Positions 23,701 to 32,158 of a stretch of DNA of 49,533 bases are shown here, in pieces. Numbering within the stretch: position 1 is the first letter of the stretch; each line of letters starts with the position of its first letter. Source of the stretch: Chloroflexota bacterium (GTDB lineage Bacteria; Chloroflexota; Dehalococcoidia; Lucifugimonadales; HRBIN23); the NCBI GenBank assembly GCA_016210325.1, contig JACQUK010000090.1, positions 1 to 49,533 of the forward strand, read 5' to 3'. The translations under genes and the position numbers were made by a program. Under the pieces are notes generated by a model, which saw only the letters and a list, made by a program, of their open reading frames with translations, made no database searches and was not told the DNA's origin.

Positions 23701-23939
23701 CATCATGCCCCCAGAAGCATTTTGGGATGAGTTCTAACACCATGCCCGGCTGGGCCAATCATAACTCACTATGCCTCCTACCGCTCCCTCCCAGAGGGAG
23801 TAGCCCCCAAGCCATTCGCCTTGCGGCAGGCATGAGGAGCACCCCCTTGGCGGGCCGCTGCACCCCGGCCCCTCCATCAGCATCCTATAGGACAGCACCT
23901 GTGGGATGCGACGTTTTCCGCACAGGAGAACGGCCATAG

Positions 23940-23945
23940 TATAAT
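23940..23945 (+). promoter_or_regulatory. -10 element upstream of trxB
   Basis: A perfect TATAAT about 110 bases before the trxB ATG. A possible -35 TTCCGC lies 18 bp upstream (23916-23921). TTCCGC with a 17-bp spacer also precedes the ThDP gene at 29838. Confidence 0.4.
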
Positions 23946-24054
23946 ATGGGCCGAAAGCAGGTGGCCACTTAAGCGTTGCGGGGGGCCATTACGGCCCACG
24001 AAAGCGGCGAGGCGCTTTCTCACAGGTGGACCAAAGCTATGAGGTGAGGCAAGG

Positions 24055-24987
24055 ATGAAACCCGATTACGATGTGGTGATCATTGGCGGCGGGGCCGCGG
24101 GCCTGAGCGCGGCCCTCTATGCGGTGCGGGCGCAACTGAAGACCGTGGTCATCGAGAAGCTGGCCTGCGGCGGACAGATCCTGACCACCGACGTCATCGA
24201 GAACTACCCCGGCTTCCCCCAGGGCATCAAAGGGCCAGACCTGGCCAAGCTCATGGAGGAGCAGGCGGCCCGCTTCGGCAGCCAGGTCATCTATGACCAG
24301 GTGGAGAAGCTGGATGTCGGGGGCAAGGTGAAGGCAGTGATAGGCGCCGAGAAGACCTACACAGCCAGAGCCGTCATCATCGCCACGGGCGGCGAGCACA
24401 ACAAGCTGGGGGTGCCTGGCGAAGAGGAGTACGCGGGCCGCGGCGTCTCCTACTGCGCCACCTGCGATGGCAACTTCTTCGCCAACATGCCGGTGGTGGT
24501 GATTGGAGGCGGCGACGCCGCCATTGACGAAGGGCTGTACCTGACCCGCCTTGCCCAGCAGGTTACAGTGGTCCACCGCCGGGACGAGCTGCGCGCCAGC
24601 AAGGTCTTGCAAGAGCGGGCCCTGGCCAGCCCCAAGATGGACTTCCTGTGGAGCCACGTGGTCCGGGAGGTCCGCGGCAACAGCGAGGTGGACCGGTTGC
24701 TTGTCGAGGACGTCAAGACTGGCAAGCAGCGGGAGTTCCCCACCAAGGGGGTCTTCATCTACGTCGGCTTTCACCCCGCTACGGAGTCCCTCAAGAGTAG
24801 CGCGGTGCCCCTGGACAAGGCAGGCCACGTGATCACCAACATCCGCATGGAGACGGCCATCCCCGGCGTCTTCGCCTGCGGGGACGTGCGCCAGTTCTCC
24901 GACCGCCAGCTTGGCAGCGCTGTAGGCGACGGCATCACCGCCGCCCTCTCTGCCTACCGCTACATCACCGAAGGCCCGGAGGGCTAG
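24055..24987 (+). CDS. trxB: Thioredoxin reductase
   Basis: A 310-residue low-Mr, NADPH-dependent flavoprotein. FAD binding is by 'IIGGGAAGLSAALYAVRA', the redox pair is Cys134/Cys137 in 'YCATCDG', NADPH binding is 'VIGGGDAAIDEGLYLTR', and the C-terminal FAD motif is 'VFACGDVRQFSDRQLGSAVGDG'. It reduces thioredoxin, or a similar protein, for peroxidases such as the tpx product encoded nearby. The start is supported by GAGGTGAGG just upstream. It is monocistronic and followed by a family A repeat. Confidence 0.95.
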   Translation: MKPDYDVVIIGGGAAGLSAALYAVRAQLKTVVIEKLACGGQILTTDVIENYPGFPQGIKGPDLAKLMEEQAARFGSQVIYDQVEKLDVGGKVKAVIGAEKTYTARAVIIATGGEHNKLGVPGEEEYAGRGVSYCATCDGNFFANMPVVVIGGGDAAIDEGLYLTRLAQQVTVVHRRDELRASKVLQERALASPKMDFLWSHVVREVRGNSEVDRLLVEDVKTGKQREFPTKGVFIYVGFHPATESLKSSAVPLDKAGHVITNIRMETAIPGVFACGDVRQFSDRQLGSAVGDGITAALSAYRYITEGPEG

Positions 24988-25010
24988 CGCGCCGTCAGGC
25001 CCACGCCGGG

Positions 25011-25113
25011 TCCCAAGAATAGCGATTCAAGCTGTAGGTCGGGTTTCCCAACCCGACCGTCCGCCGCGGGCAGGTTCGGAAACCTGCCCTACGGGGGTCA
25101 ATCGCTGTTTTCG
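25011..25113 (-). repeat. MITE-like dispersed repeat, family A, copy 2 (inverted)
   Basis: Read on the minus strand it runs ACAGCGATTGACC..CCGTAGGGCA, a hairpin of GCAGGTTTCC/GGAAACCTGC type, then GGTCGGGTTGGGAAACCCG and CTACAG..TTGAATCGCTATTCTTGGG. This parallels copy 1 at 2-127 from end to end, only the middle hairpin differing. Confidence 0.75.
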
Positions 25114-25150
25114 GGCCGGGTCCAAGGTCCTCACTGGGGGCAAAAACACA

Positions 25151-25179
25151 CCGCCGTCCCGACTCAGTCGGGACGGCGG
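25151..25179 (-). terminator. Terminator of the Fe-S carrier gene
   Basis: A 14-bp perfect stem CCGCCGTCCCGACT/AGTCGGGACGGCGG around a single central base. On the minus strand it is followed by TGTGTTTTTG. It lies 29 bases past the end of the A-type carrier gene. Confidence 0.65.
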
Positions 25180-25207
25180 TTGTTGTCAGGCAACGGTGCC
25201 AGGATAC

Positions 25208-25558
25208 TTACTCCTCGTGCTGACCGTGTCCGCCGCAGGAGCACTGGCCGCCGCAGGCACAGCCCTCGCCCATCGGCACGTTGGGGTTGGATACCACAAA
25301 CCCGCTCCGCATCAGGTCGTCAATGTAGTCAATGTTGGCCCCCTCCAGCACCGGGGCGCTCTCGTTGTCTACCACAATCTTGAGGCCTTCGGCCTCAAAG
25401 GTAAGGTCGTCTTGACGAGGCTCCTTCTCCAGGGTCAGCATGTACTGAACGCCGTGGCCGGATGGCACGACCAGGATCCTCAGCGCCGAGTCTGGCGCGT
25501 TCTCTTCAACCAGAATCTCCTTCAGCTTCTCCACCGCCAGCGGACTTACGGATATCAT
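25208..25558 (-). CDS. HesB/IscA-like A-type Fe-S protein with altered cysteines
   Basis: A 116-residue member of the HesB/IscA/ErpA family ('MISVSPLAVEKLKEIL', then 'LTFEAEGLKIVVDNESAPVLEGANIDYIDDLMRSGFVVSNPN'). Normal A-type carriers have three Cys: one in a GGCSG loop and two as CGC at the C-terminus. Here the first loop reads 'PSGHGVQY', so that Cys is gone and a His is near. The C-terminus is instead enriched, with CACGGQCSC followed by His and Glu residues. It may bind a cluster or another metal differently. The ATG at 25558 follows AAAGGAG. It is monocistronic. Confidence 0.8.
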   Translation of the reverse strand: MISVSPLAVEKLKEILVEENAPDSALRILVVPSGHGVQYMLTLEKEPRQDDLTFEAEGLKIVVDNESAPVLEGANIDYIDDLMRSGFVVSNPNVPMGEGCACGGQCSCGGHGQHEE

Positions 25559-25670
25559 GCCGCTCCTTTCAGGTCCCCCGCGTTTTCGGCCCATGCAAGG
25601 CGCCACAAACGATACTAGCACGGCCCCATAGGGGAGTCAAGGCAGACCGAACGCACCGCCAGGGTCAGTT

Positions 25671-25790
25671 CATTGTGGGTCATCCACCCCCCATCCTAGC
25701 CTCCCTCCGTTCACAGGGGAAGGGACCCTCCTCACCCCCGCAAGGGGGAGAGTCAGAGAGGGGGCGAAAGCGAACAGGCCCTGGGCACTC
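25671..25790 (-). repeat. Dispersed repeat, family B, copy 3 (inverted)
   Basis: On the minus strand the order is GGCCTGTTCG, CCCCCTCTCTGACTCTCCCCC, a GC hairpin, GGAGGGTCCCTTCCCC, CTAGGATGGGGG and GACCCACAATGAA. It sits directly before the promoter of the ThDP gene at 25900. Confidence 0.7.
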
Positions 25791-25800
25791 GCCCGGCATG

Positions 25801-25829
25801 TTCTCGACCACGGCTCCGGCGTGTATACT
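25801..25829 (+). promoter_or_regulatory. Predicted promoter of ThDP gene 1
   Basis: TTCTCG, 17 bp, TATACT. The paralogous gene at 29838 has TTCCGC, 17 bp, TATACT at nearly the same distance, which supports both. Confidence 0.45.
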
Positions 25830-25899
25830 GTGGGCGACCTGCGGGCAGCCCGCGTGTCCATTTCCACGAGAGACCTACTCCACACCAGAAGGAGGCGTT

Positions 25900-27573
25900 A
25901 TGGGCAGCACAGTCCACGGCGGCAAGCTGGTGGCCAAAGCCCTCAAGGCCGAAGGCGTCCAGTACCTCTTCACCCTCAACGGCGGCCACATCGCCCCCAT
26001 CTTCGATGGCTGCATTGACGAGGGCATCAAGCTTCTGGACGTCCGCCATGAGCAGTCCGCCGTCCACATGGCCGACGGCTGGGCCAGGGCTACTGGCCGG
26101 CCCGGCGTCTGCGCCCTCACCGCCGGCCCCGGCGTCACCGACGGGATCACCGGCATCGCCAATGCCTACCACTCGGCCAGCCCCCTCATCATCCTGGGCG
26201 GCGCCCACCCCCTCAACAAGCACCAGATGGGCCCCCTCCAGGAGATGGACCACGTCTCCATGGTGCGGCCCATCGTCAAGTGGATAGGCACTTGCTACGA
26301 CACTCAGCGCATCCCGGAGTACATCTCCATAGCGTTCCGGCACGCCACCACCGGACGGCCCGGCCCCGTGTACCTGGAACTCCCGGAGGACATCCTGGGC
26401 AAGAAGGTGGACGACGCCCTGGCCCCGCTGGCTACCCAATACCGGACGGCAGCGCGGCCCCACGGGGACCCGGCCATGGTGCGGCAAGCGGTGGAGCTGC
26501 TGATGGCAGCGGAGCGGCCGGTGGTCATTGCGGGAAGCGGCGTGTGGTGGTCGGGGGCGGGAAAGGAGCTGCAACAGCTCATCGAAGCTGCCGAGCTGCC
26601 TCTGGCGCTCACCGAAATGGGGCGCGGCGCCGTGCCCGAGGACCATCCACTGTGCTTCGGCCCGAACCGCGTCGGGGTGCGCCAGGCCGACGTCATCCTG
26701 GTGATGGCGACCCGCCTCAACTACCAGCTCGGCTACGGCCGCCCACCCATGTTCCCCGAAAACGTCAAGGTCATCCAGGTGGACATCGAGCCTTCGGAGA
26801 TCGGGCGCAACCGGCCGGTGGAGGTAGGCATCGTTGGCGACGCCAAGGCCATCCTGGGCCAGATGAACGATGAGATCCGCCGGCGCCAACTCACTCCCAA
26901 GCACACCGGCTGGGTCGAGGAGTGCCAGGCCTACATCCAGAAGCGCCGCCAGGACATGGAGGCTGACGCCACCTCGGACCAGACTCCCATCCATCCCCTG
27001 CGCCTGTGCACTGAGATTAACAACTTCCTGCCGCCCAAGGCCACCATGGTCGCCGACGGCGGCGAGATCTCCATCTGGGGCGCCCTGGCCAAGAAGATGA
27101 AGCTGCCTGGACGCTGGATGGACAACGGCCCCTTTGGCGCGCTGGGTCCCGGTTTCGGGTTCACCCTGGCGGCCAAGCTGGCCCGCCCCGACGAGCCTGC
27201 CCTGCTCTTGAGCGGCGACGGGACCTTTGGGCTGAATGGCATGGAGGTGGACACCGCCGTCCGCCATAACATCCCCTTCGTGGTGGTCGTTGGCAACGAC
27301 GGCGGCTGGGGCATGAGCCGCCACGGCCACTGGATGGACTACGGCCGCGAGCGGGGCGAGCAGCTCGCGGTGCGCCTGGGCGTCCGGCCCTACCACAAGA
27401 TGGTGGAAGGGCTGGGCGGCTACGGTGAGCTGGTGGAGCGCCCGGAGGACATCCGGCCGGCCCTGGAGCGGGCCTTCGCCTCAGGGCGTCCCGCCTGCGT
27501 CAACGTGGCCATGGACCAGGAGGCCATGCCTGGCGGCCGCCAGCGCCGCCGCCAGCACCCCGGCCCGGCCTAG
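25900..27573 (+). CDS. ThDP-dependent enzyme, oxalyl-CoA decarboxylase / 2-hydroxyacyl-CoA lyase-like (paralogue 1)
   Basis: 557 residues. The N-terminal pyrimidine domain has the activating Glu at residue 51 ('VRHEQSAVHMADGWARATGRPGV'). A central domain follows ('AERPVVIAGSGVWWSGAGKELQQLIEAAELPL'). The C-terminal ThDP-Mg domain reads 'LSGDGTFGLNGMEVDTAV...VGNDGGWGMSR'. The overall pattern is that of oxalyl-CoA decarboxylase and 2-hydroxyacyl-CoA lyases, which cleave or decarboxylate an acyl-CoA next to the thioester. An acetolactate synthase-like reaction cannot be excluded. The ATG follows AAGGAGG. The C-terminal tail is Arg-rich (GGRQRRRQHPGPA). A very similar paralogue starts at 29838. 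Confidence 0.85.
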   Translation: MGSTVHGGKLVAKALKAEGVQYLFTLNGGHIAPIFDGCIDEGIKLLDVRHEQSAVHMADGWARATGRPGVCALTAGPGVTDGITGIANAYHSASPLIILGGAHPLNKHQMGPLQEMDHVSMVRPIVKWIGTCYDTQRIPEYISIAFRHATTGRPGPVYLELPEDILGKKVDDALAPLATQYRTAARPHGDPAMVRQAVELLMAAERPVVIAGSGVWWSGAGKELQQLIEAAELPLALTEMGRGAVPEDHPLCFGPNRVGVRQADVILVMATRLNYQLGYGRPPMFPENVKVIQVDIEPSEIGRNRPVEVGIVGDAKAILGQMNDEIRRRQLTPKHTGWVEECQAYIQKRRQDMEADATSDQTPIHPLRLCTEINNFLPPKATMVADGGEISIWGALAKKMKLPGRWMDNGPFGALGPGFGFTLAAKLARPDEPALLLSGDGTFGLNGMEVDTAVRHNIPFVVVVGNDGGWGMSRHGHWMDYGRERGEQLAVRLGVRPYHKMVEGLGGYGELVERPEDIRPALERAFASGRPACVNVAMDQEAMPGGRQRRRQHPGPA

Positions 27574-27735
27574 CGCTCCACCTGAGAACAGGCTGCAAGG
27601 GGGGCTGGCACCAGCCGGCCCCCCTGGTTATGTGGGCTTGTTGAGCTTGTCCCATGGAGCCTTCATCAAGTTCTGGCACAGCTCCGGAGACAGAGTCCAA
27701 AGAGTGACTGTGAAGGAGGAGCCTGATGATCGCGG

Positions 27736-29253
27736 TCATGAGCTGACCGGGACGCCGCTACTTCCAGGCGTTTGTTCGCCATTGAATGCGTCAATCTGCT
27801 GCTTCAGGTAGGTTACCAAAGGTACGAAGTCTGATTCCCGATCTCGGATCCAGAGGTTTACAAATGCTCCTTTCACAACGACTTCGGGGATGAACCCCAA
27901 ACGTATTCCGATTTCGTTGAATATCACGTGAGGATCGCGGTTAGTCAATGACACTTCTTGAAGAACCTTCCTCACGCAATCTTGTTTTGTCGGTGGCAAT
28001 TGCATGGACACAGTTAGAATAGCAATGTTATTCAAGATGTGCTGGTAGACATCCCCGAAAACCTGAAGTTCTGGTTGCGCCCCTGGTAGTCGAAAGACGC
28101 CGGCTTGCTTGTCTTCTGGTTGCTGTGAATCACCATCAATCACACACAACGATTTATGACGCGCAGATGGATCTTGCAGACGATTTCGGTGTATCTTCAC
28201 AGCATTTCCATCGCCTGATACAGCATGTACCTCCTCCTGCTCGAATCGATCACTAGCAAACTCACGGAGCAGCGCCTCAACCACGAAACGCCCGAAGTCA
28301 TCCTCGGTATATACGGCCAGTGCTGTGTCAACCTTCCCGGAAATGGCGCGTAGCGTCTTGATGCTTAGTTTGCCCTGTTGGGTCGCGCCATCAAGGCAAG
28401 CCCAAACAGCTTCTTGGGGCAAGACAGAGAGCGCTTCATCACTATGGGTCGTGAAGATGGCTTGTATCCGACGCCTTTCCGCAGCCGAAATCAGATACTC
28501 TACCAGACGACGGGTCGCCACCGGGTGAAGCCCGTTCTCAATCTCTTCGATAAGAATGAGGGAGCTGTCTGGAACACGCTCGATATTGGTGACAATCCTA
28601 ATTATTGATGACTCTCCCGCGCCAAAGTGAAACTCGGAGTATTGGTTTCCTCGATTGTGCCCAACATGGAAAGACTCGTCGGAACCGACTTGTGTCCGCT
28701 GAAAGCCGTAAACTGGCCTCCCAAGTATGTGCTCGATTTCTTTGGCAGCTTCATGTGGTATATCTTCGAGTGGTGCGGGGTGCACATAGGACGGCCGCAT
28801 AAGCTTCTTGAACTGCGGCCGCTCTCCGGCAGGTACGGTTCTCCGAATTCCGAAGTAGGATACCGAGCGAGAAGCAACCTCTCCGCGAACCCAGCGCAAT
28901 TGGCGGAATATGCTGCTGCGGCGCACGATACCCCCGGGGTCAAGGTCTTTGTCGATCATCTCGTACGAGACCGACCATTCAGACATTGAGTTGTCACCGA
29001 TGGAACTCTTCGGGAAAAAAGTTCCCGGTTTGATGGTCTTATAGGCGCATGCCGCGGCCCCGAGAACCGTGGATTTACCACCACCGTTGGGGCCAACGAG
29101 CGCGGTCACCGGAAAGTCAAATGTGACTTGAGCGTTAGCAAACCCCCGAACCTTGATAAGGCGTACTGTCTTGAGGTACTTCGCGTAATTGGCACGACGT
29201 ACCCGCTCGGCGAGCGCCGCAATTTCAGACCGGCGTATTTCAGACTGTGGCAT
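27736..29253 (-). CDS. OLD-like ATPase with TOPRIM-like C-terminal domain
   Basis: A 505-residue protein. An N-terminal helix leads to the ATPase with Walker A GPNGGGKS (residues 54-61), 'FGAGESSIIRIV' as the signature region, Walker B 'SLILIEEIENGLHP' and the H-loop 'IFTTHSDEAL'. The C-terminal part has 'AVYTEDDFGRFVVEALLREF' and 'SLCVIDGDSQQ', matching the Glu and D-x-D pattern of TOPRIM nucleases in OLD proteins. Start ATG 29253 follows GGGAGAG. It is clearly more A/T-rich than its neighbours and runs against them, sitting between two paralogous ThDP genes. It is likely acquired; a role in phage or plasmid defence is inference. Confidence 0.75.
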   Translation of the reverse strand: MPQSEIRRSEIAALAERVRRANYAKYLKTVRLIKVRGFANAQVTFDFPVTALVGPNGGGKSTVLGAAACAYKTIKPGTFFPKSSIGDNSMSEWSVSYEMIDKDLDPGGIVRRSSIFRQLRWVRGEVASRSVSYFGIRRTVPAGERPQFKKLMRPSYVHPAPLEDIPHEAAKEIEHILGRPVYGFQRTQVGSDESFHVGHNRGNQYSEFHFGAGESSIIRIVTNIERVPDSSLILIEEIENGLHPVATRRLVEYLISAAERRRIQAIFTTHSDEALSVLPQEAVWACLDGATQQGKLSIKTLRAISGKVDTALAVYTEDDFGRFVVEALLREFASDRFEQEEVHAVSGDGNAVKIHRNRLQDPSARHKSLCVIDGDSQQPEDKQAGVFRLPGAQPELQVFGDVYQHILNNIAILTVSMQLPPTKQDCVRKVLQEVSLTNRDPHVIFNEIGIRLGFIPEVVVKGAFVNLWIRDRESDFVPLVTYLKQQIDAFNGEQTPGSSGVPVSS

Positions 29254-29360
29254 ATCGTTTACTCTCCCTTGGCGAACGTTATCCTCCATACAGATTCCGT
29301 GTCGCCGTCATACTGTCGGATTGCTTCGGGGTCCAGAGCACCTCCGGCTGGACGCCGAAG

Positions 29361-29588
29361 CTAGGCAGCCCCAACCTCGACGAATTCCCCCTCCGAGCTT
29401 GGCGTCGGCACGGGCTGCCCGTCCTGCCTCAGACCATCGAGATGGAACTCGATGACCTCGCGGATGAGCCGTAGCACCTCTTCGCGCGTCTCCCCTACCG
29501 CCACGCAACCTGGCAGGTCAGGGACATGTGCTCCCCAACTCGTCTCGCCGCGCTCAATAACCACCATGTAACGCATTATCGCTACCAT
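29361..29588 (-). CDS. HicB-family antitoxin-like protein (orphan)
   Basis: A 75-residue HicB-type domain: 'MRYMVVIERGETSWGAHVPDLPGCVAVGETREEVLRLIREVIEFHLDGL' is the degenerate RNase H-like fold of HicB. The last 20 residues are Pro/Glu-rich, and no C-terminal HTH or ribbon-helix-helix is present. No HicA-like frame was found on either side, so it appears solitary. The start may be the first Met or the internal 'MRYMVV'. It lies between the OLD-like ATPase and ThDP gene 2, on the same strand as the former. Confidence 0.75.
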   Translation of the reverse strand: MVAIMRYMVVIERGETSWGAHVPDLPGCVAVGETREEVLRLIREVIEFHLDGLRQDGQPVPTPSSEGEFVEVGAA

Positions 29589-29740
29589 TTGTGTGGATTG
29601 TGTGTCGCCATCATCCTATCCACTTGCTTCGTTGCGCGTCAATGCGCACAGCCGCGGCATATCACGGCATTCCAACATTTGGCCCCCACGAGAAAGGTTC
29701 TTGGTGGCCTGCGTTGGCAGTTGGCCCACTCCGGCGCCGC

Positions 29741-29769
29741 TTCCGCCCCTGCCACCACTGGCGTATACT
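29741..29769 (+). promoter_or_regulatory. Predicted promoter of ThDP gene 2
   Basis: TTCCGC (29741-29746), 17 bp, TATACT (29764-29769), about 70 bases before the ATG at 29838. It parallels the promoter at 25801. Confidence 0.45.
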
Positions 29770-29837
29770 GGGAGCTTGCTGGTGTGCCCACGAGGGGGGA
29801 AACGGGCCCAGGACGGAGACAGACTGAAGGAGGCACC

Positions 29838-31505
29838 ATGGCTAGCGAGGTCCACGGCGGTAAGCTGGCGGCCAGGGCACTCAAGGCCGAGGGCGTCCAG
29901 TACCTTTTCACCCTCAACGGCGGCCACATCGCCCCCATCCTCGATGGGTGCATTGACGAGGGCATCCGCCTGCTGGATGTCCGCCACGAGCAGTCCGCCG
30001 TCCACATGGCCGACGGCTGGGCCAGGGCCACGCGGGAGCCGGGCGTGTGCGCGGTCACGGCAGGCCCCGGCGTCACCGACGCCGTCACCGGCATCGCCAA
30101 TGCCTACCAGTCGGCCAGCCCCGTCATCATCTTTGGCGGCGCCCACCCCCTCAGCAAGCACCAGATGGGCCCCCTTCAGGAGATGGACCACGTCTCGGTG
30201 GTGCGGCCTATCGTCAAGTGGGTCGGGACCTGCTACGACCCCCAGCGCATCCCCGAGTACGTTTCGATAGCCTTCCGCCATGCCACCACCGGGCGGCCCG
30301 GCCCCGTGTACCTGGAGATCCCAGAGGACATCCTGGCGAAGCGGGTGGACGAGGCGCAGGTCACCTTCCCCACCAAGTACCGCACCACAGCCCGCCCCTA
30401 CGGCGAGCCAGCCCTGGTGCGCAAAGCAGTGGACCTGCTGCTCCAGGCGGAGCGGCCCGTGGTCATTGCTGGCAGCGGCATCTGGTGGTCCGGTGGCGGT
30501 CAGGAGCTCCAGCAGTTCATCGAGGCCGCCGAACTGCCGCTGACCCTCCGCGAGATGGGCCGGGGCAACGTCCCTGAGACCCACCCCCTGTGCTTCGGAC
30601 CCAACCGGGTGGGACTCCAGCAGGCCGACGTGGTGATGGTCATCGGCGGCAGGCTTAACTTTGCCCTGAACTACGGGCGCCCGCCCCTTTTCGCTGAGAA
30701 CGTCAAGCTCATCCAGGTGGACATTGAGCCAAGGGAGATTGGCCGTAACCGGCCAGTCGAGGTGGGCATTGTAGGGGACGCCCGTAATGTCCTGACGCAG
30801 ATGAACGAAGAGCTGCGACACCGCAAAGCCGCGCCGCAGCACCACGAGTGGGTCAAGGAGTGCCAGGCATACATCCAGCGGCGCCGCCAGGAGATTGAGC
30901 CTGACCTGAACTCAGACCAGGTTCCGGTGCACCCCCTGCGCCTGTGCCACGAGATCAGCGACTTCTTGCCCGCCAAGGCCACCATGGTGACCGACGGCGG
31001 CGACAGCGCCATCTTCGCGGCCCCGATTCGGAAGGTGGCCCTGCCAGGCCACTGGATGGACAACGGCCCCTTCGGCTGCCTGGGGCCAGGCCCGGCCTTC
31101 ACCATCGCTGCCAAGCTGGCGCGCCCTGATGAGCCAGCGCTGCTCCTGAGCGGCGACGGCAGCTTCGGCCTCAACGCCATGGAGATGGACACCGCGGTGC
31201 GCCACAACATCCCCATCGTAGCGGTCATTGCCAACGACGGGTCCTGGGGCATGAGCCGCCACAGCCACTGGCTTGACTACGGCCAGGAGCGGGGCGACCA
31301 GCTTGCCGTCCGCCTGGGCATCAGGCCCTACCACAAGATTGTGGAGGCGATGGGCGGCTATGGGGAGCTGGTGGAGCGCCCCCAGGACCTGCGGCCTGCC
31401 CTGGAGCGGGCCTTCGCCTCTGGGCGTCCGGCCTGCCTCAATGTCGTCATCAACGAGGAGGCGATGCCCGGGCGTCGGCGCCAGCACCGAAACAGGCCAG
31501 AGTAG
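29838..31505 (+). CDS. ThDP-dependent enzyme, oxalyl-CoA decarboxylase / 2-hydroxyacyl-CoA lyase-like (paralogue 2)
   Basis: 555 residues, collinear with and strongly similar to the protein at 25900 through its whole length. The activating Glu is in 'VRHEQSAVHMADGWARATREPGV', and the ThDP-Mg motif is 'LSGDGSFGLNAMEMDTAV...IANDGSWGMSR'. Differences cluster where the active site would be: 'VMATRLNYQLGYGRPPMF' becomes 'VIGGRLNFALNYGRPPLF', and 'DGGEISIWGALAKKMKL' becomes 'DGGDSAIFAAPIRKVAL'. This suggests a different substrate. AAGGAGG precedes the ATG. The phosphodiesterase gene follows after ten bases, so they form an operon. Confidence 0.85.
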   Translation: MASEVHGGKLAARALKAEGVQYLFTLNGGHIAPILDGCIDEGIRLLDVRHEQSAVHMADGWARATREPGVCAVTAGPGVTDAVTGIANAYQSASPVIIFGGAHPLSKHQMGPLQEMDHVSVVRPIVKWVGTCYDPQRIPEYVSIAFRHATTGRPGPVYLEIPEDILAKRVDEAQVTFPTKYRTTARPYGEPALVRKAVDLLLQAERPVVIAGSGIWWSGGGQELQQFIEAAELPLTLREMGRGNVPETHPLCFGPNRVGLQQADVVMVIGGRLNFALNYGRPPLFAENVKLIQVDIEPREIGRNRPVEVGIVGDARNVLTQMNEELRHRKAAPQHHEWVKECQAYIQRRRQEIEPDLNSDQVPVHPLRLCHEISDFLPAKATMVTDGGDSAIFAAPIRKVALPGHWMDNGPFGCLGPGPAFTIAAKLARPDEPALLLSGDGSFGLNAMEMDTAVRHNIPIVAVIANDGSWGMSRHSHWLDYGQERGDQLAVRLGIRPYHKIVEAMGGYGELVERPQDLRPALERAFASGRPACLNVVINEEAMPGRRRQHRNRPE

Positions 31506-31515
31506 CCAGGGAGAC

Positions 31516-32061
31516 GTGGGCAAAGTCCGCATCGGCCTCATCTCGGACACCCACATCCCCGAGGCGGGCCCGGAGCTGCCCCAGCAGGTCTACCGGGCCC
31601 TGCGGGGCGTGGACTTGGTGCTGCACGCCGGCGACCTGCACGTGCTGGACGTCCTCGATTGGCTGGAGCGGCTGGCGCCGGTCCTGGCTGCCCGCGGCAA
31701 CGGCGACCACCCCGGCGGCGGGCGCCCAGGCGTGCCCGAGGACGCGCGGATCAGACCGGTCCACCTCCTGGAAATAGGGGGGTTGACCATCGGCCTGGTG
31801 CACGCCTTCCCGCTGCCCGAGGACACCCCCTGGACCACCCCCGCCAACCTGGTGCAGCAGGCCTTCGGCCGCCGGGTGGACGTCATTGTGTGCGGCGACA
31901 CCCATATGGAGTGCATCGCCCAGGTAGACGGGGCGCTGCTGGTCAACCCGGGCAGCCCCACCCTGCCCCACCACTTGGACGGCCGCCTGGGCCACGTGGC
32001 GGTCCTGGAAATAGCCAACGGCCGTGCCGAGGCGCGGATTATCGAGCTGGCCCGCCTCTGA
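31516..32061 (+). CDS. YfcE/MJ0936-type metallophosphoesterase
   Basis: A 181-residue calcineurin-fold phosphodiesterase. Metal-binding motifs are in order: 'LISDTHIP' (D-x-H), 'VLHAGDLH' (G-D), 'AARGNGDHPG' (G-N-x-D), 'GLVHAFPL' (His), 'VIVCGDTHMECI' and 'LLVNPGSPT'. In the family GDTH is usually GHTH, so one ligand (His to Asp) is altered here. The GTG start, ten bases after the upstream stop, has AGGGAG close to it. Family enzymes hydrolyse phosphodiesters in vitro; the natural substrate is unknown. Cotranscription with ThDP gene 2 is likely. Confidence 0.85.
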   Translation: MGKVRIGLISDTHIPEAGPELPQQVYRALRGVDLVLHAGDLHVLDVLDWLERLAPVLAARGNGDHPGGGRPGVPEDARIRPVHLLEIGGLTIGLVHAFPLPEDTPWTTPANLVQQAFGRRVDVIVCGDTHMECIAQVDGALLVNPGSPTLPHHLDGRLGHVAVLEIANGRAEARIIELARL

Positions 32062-32112
32062 ACTCGCTCCCCTGGCTCTTGAGACCACGATAGTACAGCA
32101 ACGAAGAAGCCC

Positions 32113-32154
32113 TTGACATCGTCCCGCCATGTGGTAGTATGTAAACGATTACTA
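32113..32154 (+). promoter_or_regulatory. Promoter and operator-like repeats of the TetR gene
   Basis: TTGACA (32113-32118), 16 bp, TAGTAT (32135-32140). An inverted repeat TAGTA/TACTA (32135-32139 and 32150-32154) covers the -10 and the start of transcription. CTATCATATGA follows across the ATG, matching the SRPBCC-gene palindrome at 370-383. The predicted leader is only about 12 bases and lacks a ribosome site. Confidence 0.55.
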
Positions 32155-32158
32155 TCAT

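Noticed and set aside
25462-25899. 146-residue extension of ThDP gene 1
   Set aside because: It crosses the opposite-strand Fe-S carrier gene, a repeat and the predicted promoter. The paralogue starts at the equivalent of 25900.
25753-27396. 547-codon open frame antisense to ThDP gene 1, and its counterpart at 29616-30845
   Set aside because: Both are mirror images of strongly conserved enzymes and have the same compositional bias as other GC shadows.
29589-29837. HicA toxin gene upstream of hicB
   Set aside because: No frame on the minus strand shows the HicA core or length; the region holds the ThDP gene 2 promoter instead.
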